Source: Phaeobacter sp. QD34_24
GTDB taxonomy: Bacteria > Pseudomonadota > Alphaproteobacteria > Rhodobacterales > Rhodobacteraceae
Direction: 5' to 3'
Assembly: GCF_028890115.1 (NCBI RefSeq)
Contig: NZ_JARCJD010000027.1
Coordinates: 1-35,419, forward strand
DNA: 35,419 nt
Part shown: one piece after another, positions 15,919 to 24,412 of the stretch
Position numbering within the stretch: position 1 is the first letter of the stretch
Layout of the letters: each line of letters begins with the position of its first letter
Program-made: the position numbers and the translations under genes
Notes under the pieces: generated by a model
Told to the model about the DNA's origin: nothing
Databases searched by the model: none
What the model saw: only the letters and a program-made list of their open reading frames with translations

Positions 15919-16863
15919 ATGGCAGAAAACACAGGCAGTTCGGACGCAGGCAGCGCGGATATGGGGGGGCCTGCCACTCTGGTGCTGGGGGCCAGTGGCC
16001 GCATTGGCCGCACCCTGCGCCGCTGCTGGTCCAGGGGTCTGCTCGCCCCGTTGCCCGATCCTGTCTCCCTGCGCTGGCAGGCCCGCAGGCGACCGGCAGA
16101 CAGCCAAAAGACGCAAGACTGGCGCATTTTCGACCCGCTGAAGGATCCGAAAGCCCTGGCAGAGGCGGCCCGGGGCTGCGCGGCGATTCTCTGCCTGGCG
16201 GGGGTGACACCGGCGCGGGCAGGGCAGGGGGGCGCGGACATGGAAGACAATATCCGCCTGGGCGAGGCCGCCCTGCGCGCCGGTGCGGCCACGGGCGCGC
16301 GGGTGCTGCTCACCTCCTCGGCGGCGGTCTATGGCAATCAAAGCGGGCTGTTGCGGGAAGAGACCCCGCTGCAGCCCGCCAGCCCCTATGGCCTGGCCAA
16401 GGCCGAGATGGAGGCGCGCTGCGTCGCGCTGGCCGCCGATCTGGGGGTCGAGGTCTCTATGCTGAGAATCGGCAATATTGCCGGGCTGGATGCGATCCTG
16501 GGTGGCTGGCGGGCCGGGTTCCAGCTGGATTGCCTTGCCGATGGGCGCACCCCCCGGCGCAGCTATATCGGCCCCAGCACCCTGGCGCAGGTGCTGGCCG
16601 CACTGCTGTTTGCGCCGGATCTGCCGGGGGTGATCAATGTGGCGCAGCCCGGCGCAATCGAGATGGGTGATCTCCTGCGCGCCGCGGGCCTGGATTTCAG
16701 CCCGCGCCCGGCCCCCGAGACGGTGATCGGCGAAGTGGCTCTGGATGTGAGCCGCCTGATCGCGCTATTGCCGACACAGAGCGCGCCCGCGGCCGCGAAT
16801 CCGGCGCAGATGGTGGCAGAATGGACCGCGCTGGCCGCAGTGAATGACACCCTTGAAGGATGA
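15919..16863 (+). CDS. NAD-dependent sugar epimerase/dehydratase
   Basis: A 314-aa extended short-chain dehydrogenase acting on a nucleotide sugar in the cytoplasm. The NAD motif GASGRIGRTL lies near residue 25. The catalytic region reads LLTSSAAVYGNQSGLLREET and then SPYGLAKAEME (Ser, YxxxK). Conserved blocks MLRIGNIAGLDAILGGW and RRSYIGPSTLAQVLAALLF follow. ATG 15919 is chosen since a hydrophilic tail of about 17 residues precedes the Rossmann fold and GGGCGACC lies upstream; ATG 15859 is possible but gives an unusual extension. Substrate unknown. It is followed 10 bp later by the sugar transferase. Some relatives act as C4-reductases partnered with a PglC-like transferase (QuiNAc-type), a pairing that would fit here but is inference. 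Confidence 0.82.
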   Translation: MAENTGSSDAGSADMGGPATLVLGASGRIGRTLRRCWSRGLLAPLPDPVSLRWQARRRPADSQKTQDWRIFDPLKDPKALAEAARGCAAILCLAGVTPARAGQGGADMEDNIRLGEAALRAGAATGARVLLTSSAAVYGNQSGLLREETPLQPASPYGLAKAEMEARCVALAADLGVEVSMLRIGNIAGLDAILGGWRAGFQLDCLADGRTPRRSYIGPSTLAQVLAALLFAPDLPGVINVAQPGAIEMGDLLRAAGLDFSPRPAPETVIGEVALDVSRLIALLPTQSAPAAANPAQMVAEWTALAAVNDTLEG

Positions 16864-16873
16864 CGGGACGCAG

Positions 16874-17485
16874 ATGACCTGGGACAAACGGCTGTTCGAC
16901 CTTTTCTTTGCCACCCTCCTGGTGGTGATTCTGGGACCGATTCTCCTGTTGCTGCTCCTGTGGCTCCTGCTGAAGGAGGGCCGCCCCGTCTTCTATGTGG
17001 CAGAACGCATGAAGACGCCGGATCAACCTTTCAATTTGTGGAAACTGCGCACCATGAGCGTGGTGGAGGAGGACAGCGGTGTCTCCGGCGGTGACAAGGC
17101 GGCGCGGATCACCGCGACCGGCGCCTGGCTGCGGCGCAAGCGGCTGGATGAATTTCCGCAGCTGTGGAACATCCTGAAGGGCGATCTGTCCTTTGTCGGC
17201 CCGCGCCCGCCCCTGCGCCAATATGTGGAAGCGCATCCAGAGCTTTACGGCGCGGTGCTCAAAAGCCGCCCCGGCGTGACCGGCCTTGCCTCGATCACCT
17301 ATCACAAGCACGAGGCAGCCCTCCTGGAGCGCTGCAACAGCCCCGAGGAAACCGATGCCATCTATTCACGCGTCTGCGTTCCGGCCAAGGCGCGGCTTGA
17401 CCTGATCTACCAGCGTCACCGGAACATGTGCTTTGATTTCGACCTGGTGTTTCAGACCATCGGCAATATCTTCCGGCGCGGCTGA
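16874..17485 (+). CDS. Initiating undecaprenyl-phosphate sugar phosphotransferase (PglC/WbaP C-terminal type)
   Basis: A 203-aa monotopic phosphoglycosyl transferase that loads the first sugar-1-phosphate on undecaprenyl phosphate at the inner membrane. It has an N-terminal hydrophobic re-entrant helix (LFFATLLVVILGPILLLLLL), KEGRPVFYVAERM, FNLWKLRTM, and the catalytic block RKRLDEFPQLWNILKGDLSF with the Asp-Glu pair, then VGPRPPLRQYV and SRPGVTGLASI. This is the short single-domain form without the four-helix N-terminal half of WbaP. The start at 16874 has GACGGGACG before it; ATG 16844, inside the previous gene, is an alternative that adds 10 residues. It belongs to the epimerase-transferase-galU cluster. 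Confidence 0.9.
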   Translation: MTWDKRLFDLFFATLLVVILGPILLLLLLWLLLKEGRPVFYVAERMKTPDQPFNLWKLRTMSVVEEDSGVSGGDKAARITATGAWLRRKRLDEFPQLWNILKGDLSFVGPRPPLRQYVEAHPELYGAVLKSRPGVTGLASITYHKHEAALLERCNSPEETDAIYSRVCVPAKARLDLIYQRHRNMCFDFDLVFQTIGNIFRRG

Positions 17486-17587
17486 AACAGCCCCCAGTCA
17501 TCCCGCGAACAAGCGTCTTGGTTGTGATTGCCGCGTATCTTTGCAAGAAGGGGGCGTCATTTTTTACAAGTCATAGGACGATCCTGG

Positions 17588-18481
17588 ATGCGCAAGAAAG
17601 TTACGAAGGCGATTTTCCCTGTAGCGGGGCTTGGGACGCGGTTTCTGCCGGCGACCAAGTCGGTGCCCAAGGAGATCATGACCCTGGTGGACCGGCCTCT
17701 GGTGCAATACGCCATCGACGAGGCCCGGGCGGCGGGGATCAAGGAATTCATCTTCGTCACCTCGCGCGGCAAGGGCGCCCTGGAGGACTATTTCGACCAC
17801 TCTCCGGTGCTGGAGCAGGAGCTGCGCAAGAAGGGCAAGACCGAGCTGCTCGAGGCGCTGAAACACACCAATATGGACAGCGGCGCCATCGCCTATATCC
17901 GCCAGCATCAGGCGCTTGGCCTCGGTCATGCGGTCTGGTGCGCGCGGCGCCTGATTGCCAATGAACCCTTTGCGGTGATCCTGCCGGACGATGTGATCGC
18001 GGCCGAGCGGCCCTGTCTCAAGCAGATGGTCGAAGCCTATGAGGAGACCGGCGGCAATATGGTGGCGGCGATGGAAGTCGCGCCGGAAAAGGCAAGCGCC
18101 TATGGTGTTCTGGACGTGAAAGAGGACATGGGCGCCGTGGTCGAGGCCCGCGGCATGGTGGAGAAACCGGCCCTGGGCGAGGCACCCTCGAACCTGGCGG
18201 TGATCGGCCGCTATATCCTGGAGCCGTCGGTGCTGCGCAATCTCAACAAGATGAAGCAGGGCGCGGGCGGAGAGATCCAGCTGACCGATGCGATTGCCCA
18301 GGACATCGAGCAGGACGTGCCGGTCTACGGCTACCGTTTCCAGGGCCAGCGCTTTGACTGCGGTTCCAAGGCCGGTTTCCTGCAGGCCACGGTCTCTTTC
18401 GCGCTCGCCCGCGATGATTTGCGCGACGAGCTGATGGGCTACCTGAACACGGTGACGGGGGTGACCCGGGCTGCCGAGTAG
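17588..18481 (+). CDS. galU: UTP-glucose-1-phosphate uridylyltransferase
   Basis: A 297-aa cytoplasmic enzyme that makes UDP-glucose, the donor for glucose, galactose and uronic acid units. Start MRKKVTKAIFPVAGLGTRFL is diagnostic for bacterial GalU, followed by PATKSVPKEIMTLVDRPLVQ, FIFVTSRGKGALEDYFD, the nucleotide/Mg region FAVILPDDVIAA, YGVLDVKEDMG, MVEKPALGEAPSNLAVIGRY, GEIQLTDAI and YRFQGQRFDCGSKAGFLQA. ATG 17588 has AGGACGATCC upstream. The 102-bp gap to the sugar transferase could hold its own promoter. Roseobacters normally also have a chromosomal galU, so this is likely a second copy dedicated to the polysaccharide. Confidence 0.94.
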   Translation: MRKKVTKAIFPVAGLGTRFLPATKSVPKEIMTLVDRPLVQYAIDEARAAGIKEFIFVTSRGKGALEDYFDHSPVLEQELRKKGKTELLEALKHTNMDSGAIAYIRQHQALGLGHAVWCARRLIANEPFAVILPDDVIAAERPCLKQMVEAYEETGGNMVAAMEVAPEKASAYGVLDVKEDMGAVVEARGMVEKPALGEAPSNLAVIGRYILEPSVLRNLNKMKQGAGGEIQLTDAIAQDIEQDVPVYGYRFQGQRFDCGSKAGFLQATVSFALARDDLRDELMGYLNTVTGVTRAAE

Positions 18482-18808
18482 GTTGCACCGGCGACTGTTA
18501 TCTGCGCTTAGTGGCGGCGGCCATGCAAGCCTCCGGAATTTGAGTCTCGTTCAGCAGGTTTCCGCTTGTCGGCATTTTGCGATATATGGAAAACAGAGTA
18601 AGAATTGGAAAGTCGCATTTGATTTTTGTAAACTGAATGGATTGTAGGGACCCATTCGGCGTCAAAATTTAGAATGCGTTCAAGGCATGTATAGAATGGT
18701 GTCATGCGACAGTCGCAGGTCCAGTGTTCCAGGCAGGGAATCGGGGCGGATCCGGTTCCATGGCAAAGCACCTGCGATAAGAGCCGTTACGTCGCTGGGG
18801 GGCGATAG
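18482..18808. promoter_or_regulatory. 327-bp leader of the CapD-yjbH-yjbF operon
   Basis: Clearly more AT-rich than the genes around it, as expected of a promoter region. A small inverted repeat GCGAC-A-GTCGC is at 18706-18716. Possible -10-like strings (GATATAT near 18581, TATAGAAT near 18690) lack well-spaced -35 boxes, so no promoter is assigned. No gene is visible. Confidence 0.35.
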
Positions 18809-20695
18809 ATGTTCAACTTGATTAGCGCCCTCTCGCGCAAACAGAAAGCCTATGTCTTCCTGGCCATCGACCTGGCGCTCTTGCCGCTGGCCCTGTTGCT
18901 GACCTTCGCCCTGCAACCGCTGCCGGACCCGGCCCTGCGCACCCTGGCCATGATGCTGCCGGTGCTGCCCTATGCCATGGCGGTGATGGCGGCGATGTCG
19001 GCCTGGCTGGGCCTGCCGATGGTGCAGCTCAATGCCTATGAGCGCCACGCGGTGACCCTGACGGCGCTGGTCGCCTTTGCCACCGCAAGTGCCGTGGCCA
19101 TCCTCACCTATCTCTTTGGTCCCGACCTGCCCGCGGGCACCCATGTGATCTTTGGCCTCATCTATTTCCTGATCCAGGTGGGGGTGCGCAGCGTGCTGCA
19201 TCAGGTGGTGCTGGCCATCTACCGCCGCGCCCAGCCCCGTTGCCGGGTGCTGATCTACGGCGCCGGCAATACCGGCACCCAGCTGGCCCAGGCACTCAAG
19301 GCCCATGACGGGATCGATCCCGTCGCCTTTGTCGATGACAACTCGTCCCTGCAGGGCATGACCCTGGTTGGTCTGCCGGTGTTTTCCCCGGCGCGCATCG
19401 AGGAGATCGTCAAGAACCGCGAAATCAAGCGGGTGCTGCTGGCGATGCCGTCGCAGAGCCAGCCGAAACAGGCCAAGATCACCCAGCACCTGCAGGCCAT
19501 GCGGCTGGAGGTGCAGGCGCTGCCCTCCTTTGCCCAGCTGATCGGTGAAGAGGCGCTGGTGGACAAGCTGACCCCGGTGGCGCCGCAAAGCTTCCTGGGC
19601 CGCGCCGCCCGCAACGTGCCGCTGAAAGCCGCCGCCCCCTCCTATGCGGGCCGGGTGGTTCTGGTCTCCGGCGCCGGCGGCTCGATCGGCTCGGAACTCT
19701 GCCGCCAGGTCGTCGCCTGCCGTCCGAAGAAACTGGTGCTGTTCGAGCTCTCGGAACTGGGCCTTTACACGGTGCACCAGGAGATGATGCAGCTGACCGC
19801 GGGCACCGGCATCGAGGTGGTTCCGGTCCTGGGCTCGGTCACCGATCCGCGCCAGGTGCGCCAGCTGCTGAGCCTCCATGATGTGCAGGTGGTGCTGCAT
19901 GCGGCCGCCTACAAACACGTGCCGCTGGTCGAGGCCAACCCGCTGCCGGGGTTGGCCAACAATGTCTTTGGCACCGAAACCCTGGCGCGGGCCGCCGCCC
20001 AGGCCGGGGTGGAGCGCTTCATCCTGATCTCCTCGGACAAGGCGGTGCGGCCCACCAACGTGATGGGCGCCTCCAAGCGCATGGCCGAGCTGATCGTGCA
20101 GGATCTGGCCAGCCGCCATGCCCAGACGATCTTCACCATGGTGCGCTTTGGCAATGTGCTGGGCTCCTCGGGCTCGGTGGTGCCGCTGTTCCAGGAACAG
20201 ATCAGCCGCGGCGGCCCGGTCACCGTCACCGACCCCAATGTGAAACGCTACTTCATGACCATCAGCGAGGCGGTGCAGCTGGTGCTGCAGGCCGGCGCCG
20301 AAGCCAAGGGCGGCGAGGTCTTCGTGCTGGACATGGGTGCGCCGGTCTCGATCCTGAAACTGGCGCGCCAGGTGATCGAAGGGGCCGGCTACACGGTCCG
20401 CGACGAGGACAATCCCGACGGCGATATCCCCATTGAAATCATCGGCCTCAGGCCCGGCGAGAAGATGGAGGAAGAGCTGACGCTCAGCCAGGAGCTGATC
20501 GGCACCCGCCACCAGAAGATCTTTTGTGCCCGCGAAACCAAGCTGTCGGAGATCGAGGTCGCCGCCCTGCTGCGCGCCTTGCGCCAGGTCATCGTCTCGG
20601 GCGATGAAGAGGCGGCCCGGCAGGTCGTCAAACATTGGGTCGAAGGCTACACCCAGCCCCCCGCACCAGCCCCGGCAAGCCGTGTCACCTCATGA
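18809..20695 (+). CDS. UDP-sugar 4,6-dehydratase, membrane type (CapD/WbpM/PglF family)
   Basis: A 628-aa inner-membrane enzyme that converts UDP-GlcNAc (or a related UDP-sugar) to a 4-keto-6-deoxy sugar, the precursor of QuiNAc, FucNAc or bacillosamine. The N-terminal half has about four transmembrane helices (residues 15-135) and a first Rossmann domain (VLIYGAGNTGTQLAQAL). The second Rossmann domain at about 285 has VSGAGGSIGSELCRQ, HAAAYKHVPLVEANP, and ISSDKAVRPTNVMGASKRMA, where Met replaces the usual Tyr (MxxxK) as in the long WbpM/PglF forms. VRFGNVLGSSGSVVPLFQEQ, RYFMTISEAVQLVLQAG and LRPGEKMEEEL follow. A good ribosome site (GGGGGGCG) precedes the ATG. The length matches the long family members. 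It is first in an operon with the YjbH- and YjbF-like genes. Confidence 0.92.
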   Translation: MFNLISALSRKQKAYVFLAIDLALLPLALLLTFALQPLPDPALRTLAMMLPVLPYAMAVMAAMSAWLGLPMVQLNAYERHAVTLTALVAFATASAVAILTYLFGPDLPAGTHVIFGLIYFLIQVGVRSVLHQVVLAIYRRAQPRCRVLIYGAGNTGTQLAQALKAHDGIDPVAFVDDNSSLQGMTLVGLPVFSPARIEEIVKNREIKRVLLAMPSQSQPKQAKITQHLQAMRLEVQALPSFAQLIGEEALVDKLTPVAPQSFLGRAARNVPLKAAAPSYAGRVVLVSGAGGSIGSELCRQVVACRPKKLVLFELSELGLYTVHQEMMQLTAGTGIEVVPVLGSVTDPRQVRQLLSLHDVQVVLHAAAYKHVPLVEANPLPGLANNVFGTETLARAAAQAGVERFILISSDKAVRPTNVMGASKRMAELIVQDLASRHAQTIFTMVRFGNVLGSSGSVVPLFQEQISRGGPVTVTDPNVKRYFMTISEAVQLVLQAGAEAKGGEVFVLDMGAPVSILKLARQVIEGAGYTVRDEDNPDGDIPIEIIGLRPGEKMEEELTLSQELIGTRHQKIFCARETKLSEIEVAALLRALRQVIVSGDEEAARQVVKHWVEGYTQPPAPAPASRVTS

Positions 20696-20786
20696 CGGCG
20701 CGCGCGGAAATCTGGGCGTTGATCCAGCGCCGGATTCTGTGATCTAACCGGCGCAGACAGGGATTTTTCAGACAGTCAGGACCGCC

Positions 20787-23036
20787 GTGGCCCCTTTTCG
20801 AAGAGATATGTTTTGGCGCCATGCGGGCGGGCTGTCCCTTGGCCTGTTTTTCATGACAGCTCTCGCGACCGGGGCCGCCCAGGCGCAATCCGCGCCCGGC
20901 ACGGACGGGTTTGCCAGCGCCGCCCCCGTCGGCGCCCTTGAGGCGCCCAGCCTGACGCCGCCGCCCGCGCCGGGGCTGAATTTCTACGGCACCCCGGGCC
21001 TGATCGACATGCCAAGCGCCGAGATGCTGCCGGACGGGCATTTCGCCACCACCTTCTCCTGGTTTGGCGGCCAGAGCCGCTACAACCTGACCTTCCAGGC
21101 GCTGCCCTGGCTCAGCGCCTCCTTCCGCTACAACGGTATCCGCAACCTGAACCTCTTTGGCTTCAGCACCTATTACGACCGCGGTTTCGACGTGCGCTTC
21201 CGGCTGCTGCGCGAGCGGCGCTACCTGCCCGAGCTGACCATGGGGCTGCAGGATTTTGCCGGCACCGGGGTCTATGCGGCGGAATATCTGGTGGCCACCA
21301 AGCGGATCGAAACGCCGCCCTTGCGCTTTGGCGGCGCGGCGGGGCGTGTGCCCGGACAGCTGAAGATCACGGCGGGGCTTGGCTGGGGGCGGCTTGGCTC
21401 TCATGGCGCGATCGGCAAGATCGGCGGCAACCGCCCCAGCTTTGTCGGCGGCAGCACCGGCGGGCAGCTTTCCTATGACCAGTGGTTCCGGGGCGATTTT
21501 GCCCCCTTTGCCGGGGTCGAATGGCAGGCCAATGAACGCTGGTCCTTCAAGGCGGAATATTCCTCGGACGCCTATCGCACCGAGACCCGGGCCTCCAATG
21601 TCTTTGAGCGCAAGTCGCAGGTGAACCTGGGCCTGGAGTACCAGAGGTCCCCGACCACCCGGATCGGCGCCTATTATCTTTATGGCTCAGAATTCGGCGT
21701 CACCGCCCAGTTCCAGCTGAAGCCACGCCATCCGATGGTGCCGACACAGGTGCCCGCCCCGGCACCCATCGTGCCGCGCAGCCAATGGGCCACCGAAGCG
21801 GCGCATTGGAGCCAGGACTGGGCGCAAAGCCAGAACAAGCGGGTCGAGGTGCGCGACCTGGTCGCCGAGGACCTGAAGTCGCACGGGCTGGTGCTGGAGG
21901 CGATTGACCTCAAGGGTACCGAAGCCGAGGTGCGCTTCCGCAACCCGCGCTATCGCTCCTATGCCATCGCGGTGGGCCGGGTGGCGCGCACCATGGCGCG
22001 GGCGCTGCCGCCCTCGGTCGAGACCTTCCGCATCATCCCGGTGCGCTCGGGCATGGGGCTGTCGGCCACGGTGGTGCGCCGCAGCGACCTGGAGGATCTG
22101 GAATTCGCCCCCGAGGCGGTCGACGGTCTGGCTGCGGTCACCGCCGTGACGGCTGCCGGGCCGCTGCCCGAGACGGCGATCTTCTCGGGCGAGCTGTATC
22201 CGGCCTTCTCCCATTCCATCAGCCCCTATGCGGATCCCGCCTATTTCGACCCGTCGCGGCCCTTCCGGATGGATCTGGGCGTGGATCTTTCCGCCTCTTA
22301 TGCGCCGGCACCGGGCTGGCGCATCTCCGGGGCCATCCGCCAGCGGGTCTGGGGCAATGTGCAGGACGGGCGCGCCTCGAACTCGGTGCTGCCCCATGTG
22401 CGCACCGACCAGTCCTTTTACGCCCAGCACGGCACCACCCTGGAAAGCCTCTATGTGGATCGCAGCTGGCAGCCCCGGCATAATTTCTATGCCCGGCTGC
22501 GCGCCGGCCTGTTCGAGGCCATGTATGGCGGCATCTCGGGCGAGGTGCTGTGGAAACCGGTCGCCAGCCCGCTGGCGCTGGGGCTGGAGACCAATTACGT
22601 CATCCAGCGCGATTACGATCAGCGGTTCTCCTTCCGCGATTACAAGACCTTCACCGGCCATGCCTCGGCCTATCTGGAGCTGGGCAAGAACTACCAGGCG
22701 CAGGTCGATGTGGGCCGCTACCTGGCCGGGGATTACGGCGCCACCTTCAGCCTGTTCCGCGAATTCGAAAACGGCTTCAAGGTCGGTGGCTTCTTCACCC
22801 GCACCAATGTCTCGGCGGCGGACTTCGGCGAAGGCTCCTTTGACAAGGGCTTCTATTTCCGCATCCCGCTGGGCTGGCTGATCGGCAAGGAAAGCCGCAA
22901 CGCCTACGGGCTGACCATCCGCCCGATCCAGCGCGACGGCGGCCAGCGGGTCGGCGGCGTCGGCGGGCTTTACGGCGATGTGCGTGACGCGCATCGCAGC
23001 AGCCTGACGGCACAACGGGCGAGGGCCTGGGAATGA
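20787..23036 (+). CDS. yjbH: YjbH/GfcD-like outer-membrane polysaccharide assembly protein
   Basis: A 749-aa secreted protein with a Sec signal (FMTALATGAAQAQ, cleavage after AQA). It shows the YjbH-family opening (NFYGTPGLIDMPSAEMLPDG) and many alternating aromatic/polar beta-strand segments, consistent with outer-membrane barrels (e.g. FAPFAGVEWQANERWSFKAE, YQAQVDVGRYLAGDYGATFS). The C-terminus has GSFDKGFYFRIPLGWLIG. In E. coli YjbH/GfcD is needed for export or assembly of an exopolysaccharide or group 4 capsule. The start could be GTG 20787 or ATG 20808; both give a signal peptide. The end overlaps the next gene by ATGA. Length is typical (E. coli about 700). Confidence 0.88.
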   Translation: MAPFRRDMFWRHAGGLSLGLFFMTALATGAAQAQSAPGTDGFASAAPVGALEAPSLTPPPAPGLNFYGTPGLIDMPSAEMLPDGHFATTFSWFGGQSRYNLTFQALPWLSASFRYNGIRNLNLFGFSTYYDRGFDVRFRLLRERRYLPELTMGLQDFAGTGVYAAEYLVATKRIETPPLRFGGAAGRVPGQLKITAGLGWGRLGSHGAIGKIGGNRPSFVGGSTGGQLSYDQWFRGDFAPFAGVEWQANERWSFKAEYSSDAYRTETRASNVFERKSQVNLGLEYQRSPTTRIGAYYLYGSEFGVTAQFQLKPRHPMVPTQVPAPAPIVPRSQWATEAAHWSQDWAQSQNKRVEVRDLVAEDLKSHGLVLEAIDLKGTEAEVRFRNPRYRSYAIAVGRVARTMARALPPSVETFRIIPVRSGMGLSATVVRRSDLEDLEFAPEAVDGLAAVTAVTAAGPLPETAIFSGELYPAFSHSISPYADPAYFDPSRPFRMDLGVDLSASYAPAPGWRISGAIRQRVWGNVQDGRASNSVLPHVRTDQSFYAQHGTTLESLYVDRSWQPRHNFYARLRAGLFEAMYGGISGEVLWKPVASPLALGLETNYVIQRDYDQRFSFRDYKTFTGHASAYLELGKNYQAQVDVGRYLAGDYGATFSLFREFENGFKVGGFFTRTNVSAADFGEGSFDKGFYFRIPLGWLIGKESRNAYGLTIRPIQRDGGQRVGGVGGLYGDVRDAHRSSLTAQRARAWE

Positions 23037-23740
23037 TCGCACCACGCATACGCCGCGCTCTGCGCAACAGCCTTGGCGCGGTCGCCGCTGTTTTTGCCCT
23101 GGCCGCCTGCACCGGTGGTCAGCAGGAAGCCGGGCTTGAGCTGGAGATCCTGAAGACCGTGCGCGATCAGGTGAAGCTGCGGCTCAAGGACAAGCCAGAG
23201 CGTCCGCCGGTGACCCGGGCGCTGCTCGACAGTCTGGATGACACCTATATCGAGGTCCGGGTCGAGGACAGCGACCTGCTGGCCTACCTGCGCCCCTTGC
23301 TGGTGAAACAGGACAGCACCCCCGGCACCCTGACCCTTTGGGTGACCGAGGATTCGGTGACCCTGGCCCTGCGCGAAGGCGTGCTGACCGCCACCCGCGG
23401 GCTGCGCAACGACATGCTGTCCGCCTCGACGCTGGTCACGGAAACGGGCGGCAGGATGGGCCCCCGGGGCCAGGGGGCGCGGCGCTATGAAATTGCCGCC
23501 CTCGACAACCGCTCCGAAGTCTTCACCCTGGCCTGCACGGTCTCGGATCTGGGACCGGAAACCATCGAGATCGTCGAGCTGACCTATCAGACCCGCCACC
23601 TGCAGGAGCACTGCGAAAGCGAATCTGGCCTGGTGGTCAACGACTACTGGGTTGATTCCCGCAGCGGCCATCTGTGGCAATCGCGCCAATGGGCCGGTCC
23701 CACCATCGGATATATGCGCATCCGCCAGTTGACACTTTGA
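23033..23740 (+). CDS. yjbF: YjbF/GfcB-like lipoprotein
   Basis: A 235-aa lipoprotein with a signal ending AVFALAAC (lipidated Cys26). The body matches the YjbF/GfcB family: LLDSLDDTYIEVRVEDSDLL, LWVTEDSVTLALREGVLTAT, RGLRNDMLSASTL and the C-terminal NDYWVDSRSGHLWQSRQW. It is probably attached to the outer membrane by its lipid and works with YjbH, whose stop codon it overlaps (translational coupling). No YjbG/GfcC partner follows, unlike the E. coli yjbEFGH order. Nothing suggests truncation. Confidence 0.85.
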   Translation: MIAPRIRRALRNSLGAVAAVFALAACTGGQQEAGLELEILKTVRDQVKLRLKDKPERPPVTRALLDSLDDTYIEVRVEDSDLLAYLRPLLVKQDSTPGTLTLWVTEDSVTLALREGVLTATRGLRNDMLSASTLVTETGGRMGPRGQGARRYEIAALDNRSEVFTLACTVSDLGPETIEIVELTYQTRHLQEHCESESGLVVNDYWVDSRSGHLWQSRQWAGPTIGYMRIRQLTL

Positions 23741-23854
23741 GCGATTCTTCGCCATTTCAGCCCAACCAGAGGCCCAACTTGGGGACCCACGCGCGGTTTT
23801 CGCGCAACGGTCAAAAAAAATGTATTTTTCGACAGGTTATTGCCTTTCCTTTCG

Positions 23855-23881
23855 TTGAAATGAAACTTCCTCTGGCATAGG
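23855..23881 (+). promoter_or_regulatory. Possible promoter for the YjbE-like gene
   Basis: TTGAAA (23855-23860) is followed by a -10-like CATAGG (23876-23881) with 15-bp spacing, about 35 bp before the ATG at 23916. The 175-bp gap before the gene is AT-rich and supports a separate transcription start. The -10 match is weak. Confidence 0.3.
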
Positions 23882-23915
23882 GTCACCCTCAAAGGTCTCC
23901 ATAGGAGTTTGGATC

Positions 23916-24167
23916 ATGAAACAGTTCTTCGCAGCATTTGCCCTGGCCACCATGGCCGCAACCTCCCTGTCCGCACAGGCCGCACCCGCAGCAGGCGCTG
24001 GTGGCGGCACCGGTGGTGGTGCAGGCGGTATCGGTGCCGGTCTCGGCGGTGGTCTCGGCGCAGCTGGTATCGCAGCTGGCGTTATCGCGGCAGCTGTCGT
24101 GGTTGGCGTTGTCACCAATGACGACGACACCACCACCACCACCACAACCACAACCACCAACAACTAA
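23916..24167 (+). CDS. Small secreted Gly/Ala/Thr-rich protein, YjbE/GfcA-like
   Basis: 83 aa. It has a clear Sec signal (MKQFFAAFALATMAATSLSA, cleavage near AQA/AP), then a Gly/Ala-rich stretch, a hydrophobic segment (IAAGVIAAAVVVGVVTN) and a tail of Asp residues followed by ten Thr and two Asn. This architecture is that of YjbE/GfcA, the first small protein of the yjbEFGH and gfc capsule operons: signal peptide, Ala/Gly/Ser core, polythreonine end. It sits next to yjbF- and yjbH-like genes, which supports the match. A strong ribosome site (AGGAG) precedes the ATG and a strong terminator follows, so it may be highly expressed. The molecular role is unknown. Confidence 0.75.
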   Translation: MKQFFAAFALATMAATSLSAQAAPAAGAGGGTGGGAGGIGAGLGGGLGAAGIAAGVIAAAVVVGVVTNDDDTTTTTTTTTTNN

Positions 24168-24223
24168 GCTTGGTGCACCGCCCTTTTGGGGGGTGATCGG
24201 TTTCAGGCCGAATGACATTGAAG

Positions 24224-24255
24224 AAGCGGGCTCTTTCGGGTCCGCTTTTTCTTTT
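24224..24255 (+). terminator. Intrinsic terminator after the YjbE-like gene
   Basis: Stem AAGCGGGCTC / GGGTCCGCTT (10 bp including two G-U pairs) with a TTTC loop, followed by TTTTTCTTTT. It closes the CapD-YjbH-YjbF-YjbE block. Confidence 0.85.
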
Positions 24256-24379
24256 CGGCAGCCGTTTGCGGCGCCGGTGCCTTTCTATTGAAGCACCCTG
24301 CGCCGCGGTTTATAGCCGAAGGTCAGACGGCCCCAAGGCCCCTGACCGCCAGGGCGCCGCAGAGGAAAGGACCCCCCAC

Positions 24380-24412
24380 ATGAGTGCTCCGGCCATGAGC
24401 AATCCGACATGA
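24380..24412 (+). CDS. 10-codon leader ORF overlapping the dehydrogenase start
   Basis: ATG 24380 follows a strong Shine-Dalgarno (AGGAAAGGA) and encodes [10 protein letters not shown], then TGA. The stop overlaps the ATG of the next gene (ACATGACC). The dehydrogenase itself has no good ribosome site of its own. Translational coupling through this leader is plausible but inferred. Confidence 0.5.
   Translation: MSAPAMSNPT

Noticed and set aside
18680-20635. Long antisense open frame opposite the CapD-like dehydratase.
   Set aside because: Composition is His/Gln/Gly-rich low-complexity typical of reverse frames in GC-rich DNA; it has no family motifs, while the plus strand is an unmistakable enzyme. 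The same reasoning excludes the long antisense frames opposite repA, yjbH, the dehydrogenase, glmM and the hybrid kinase.
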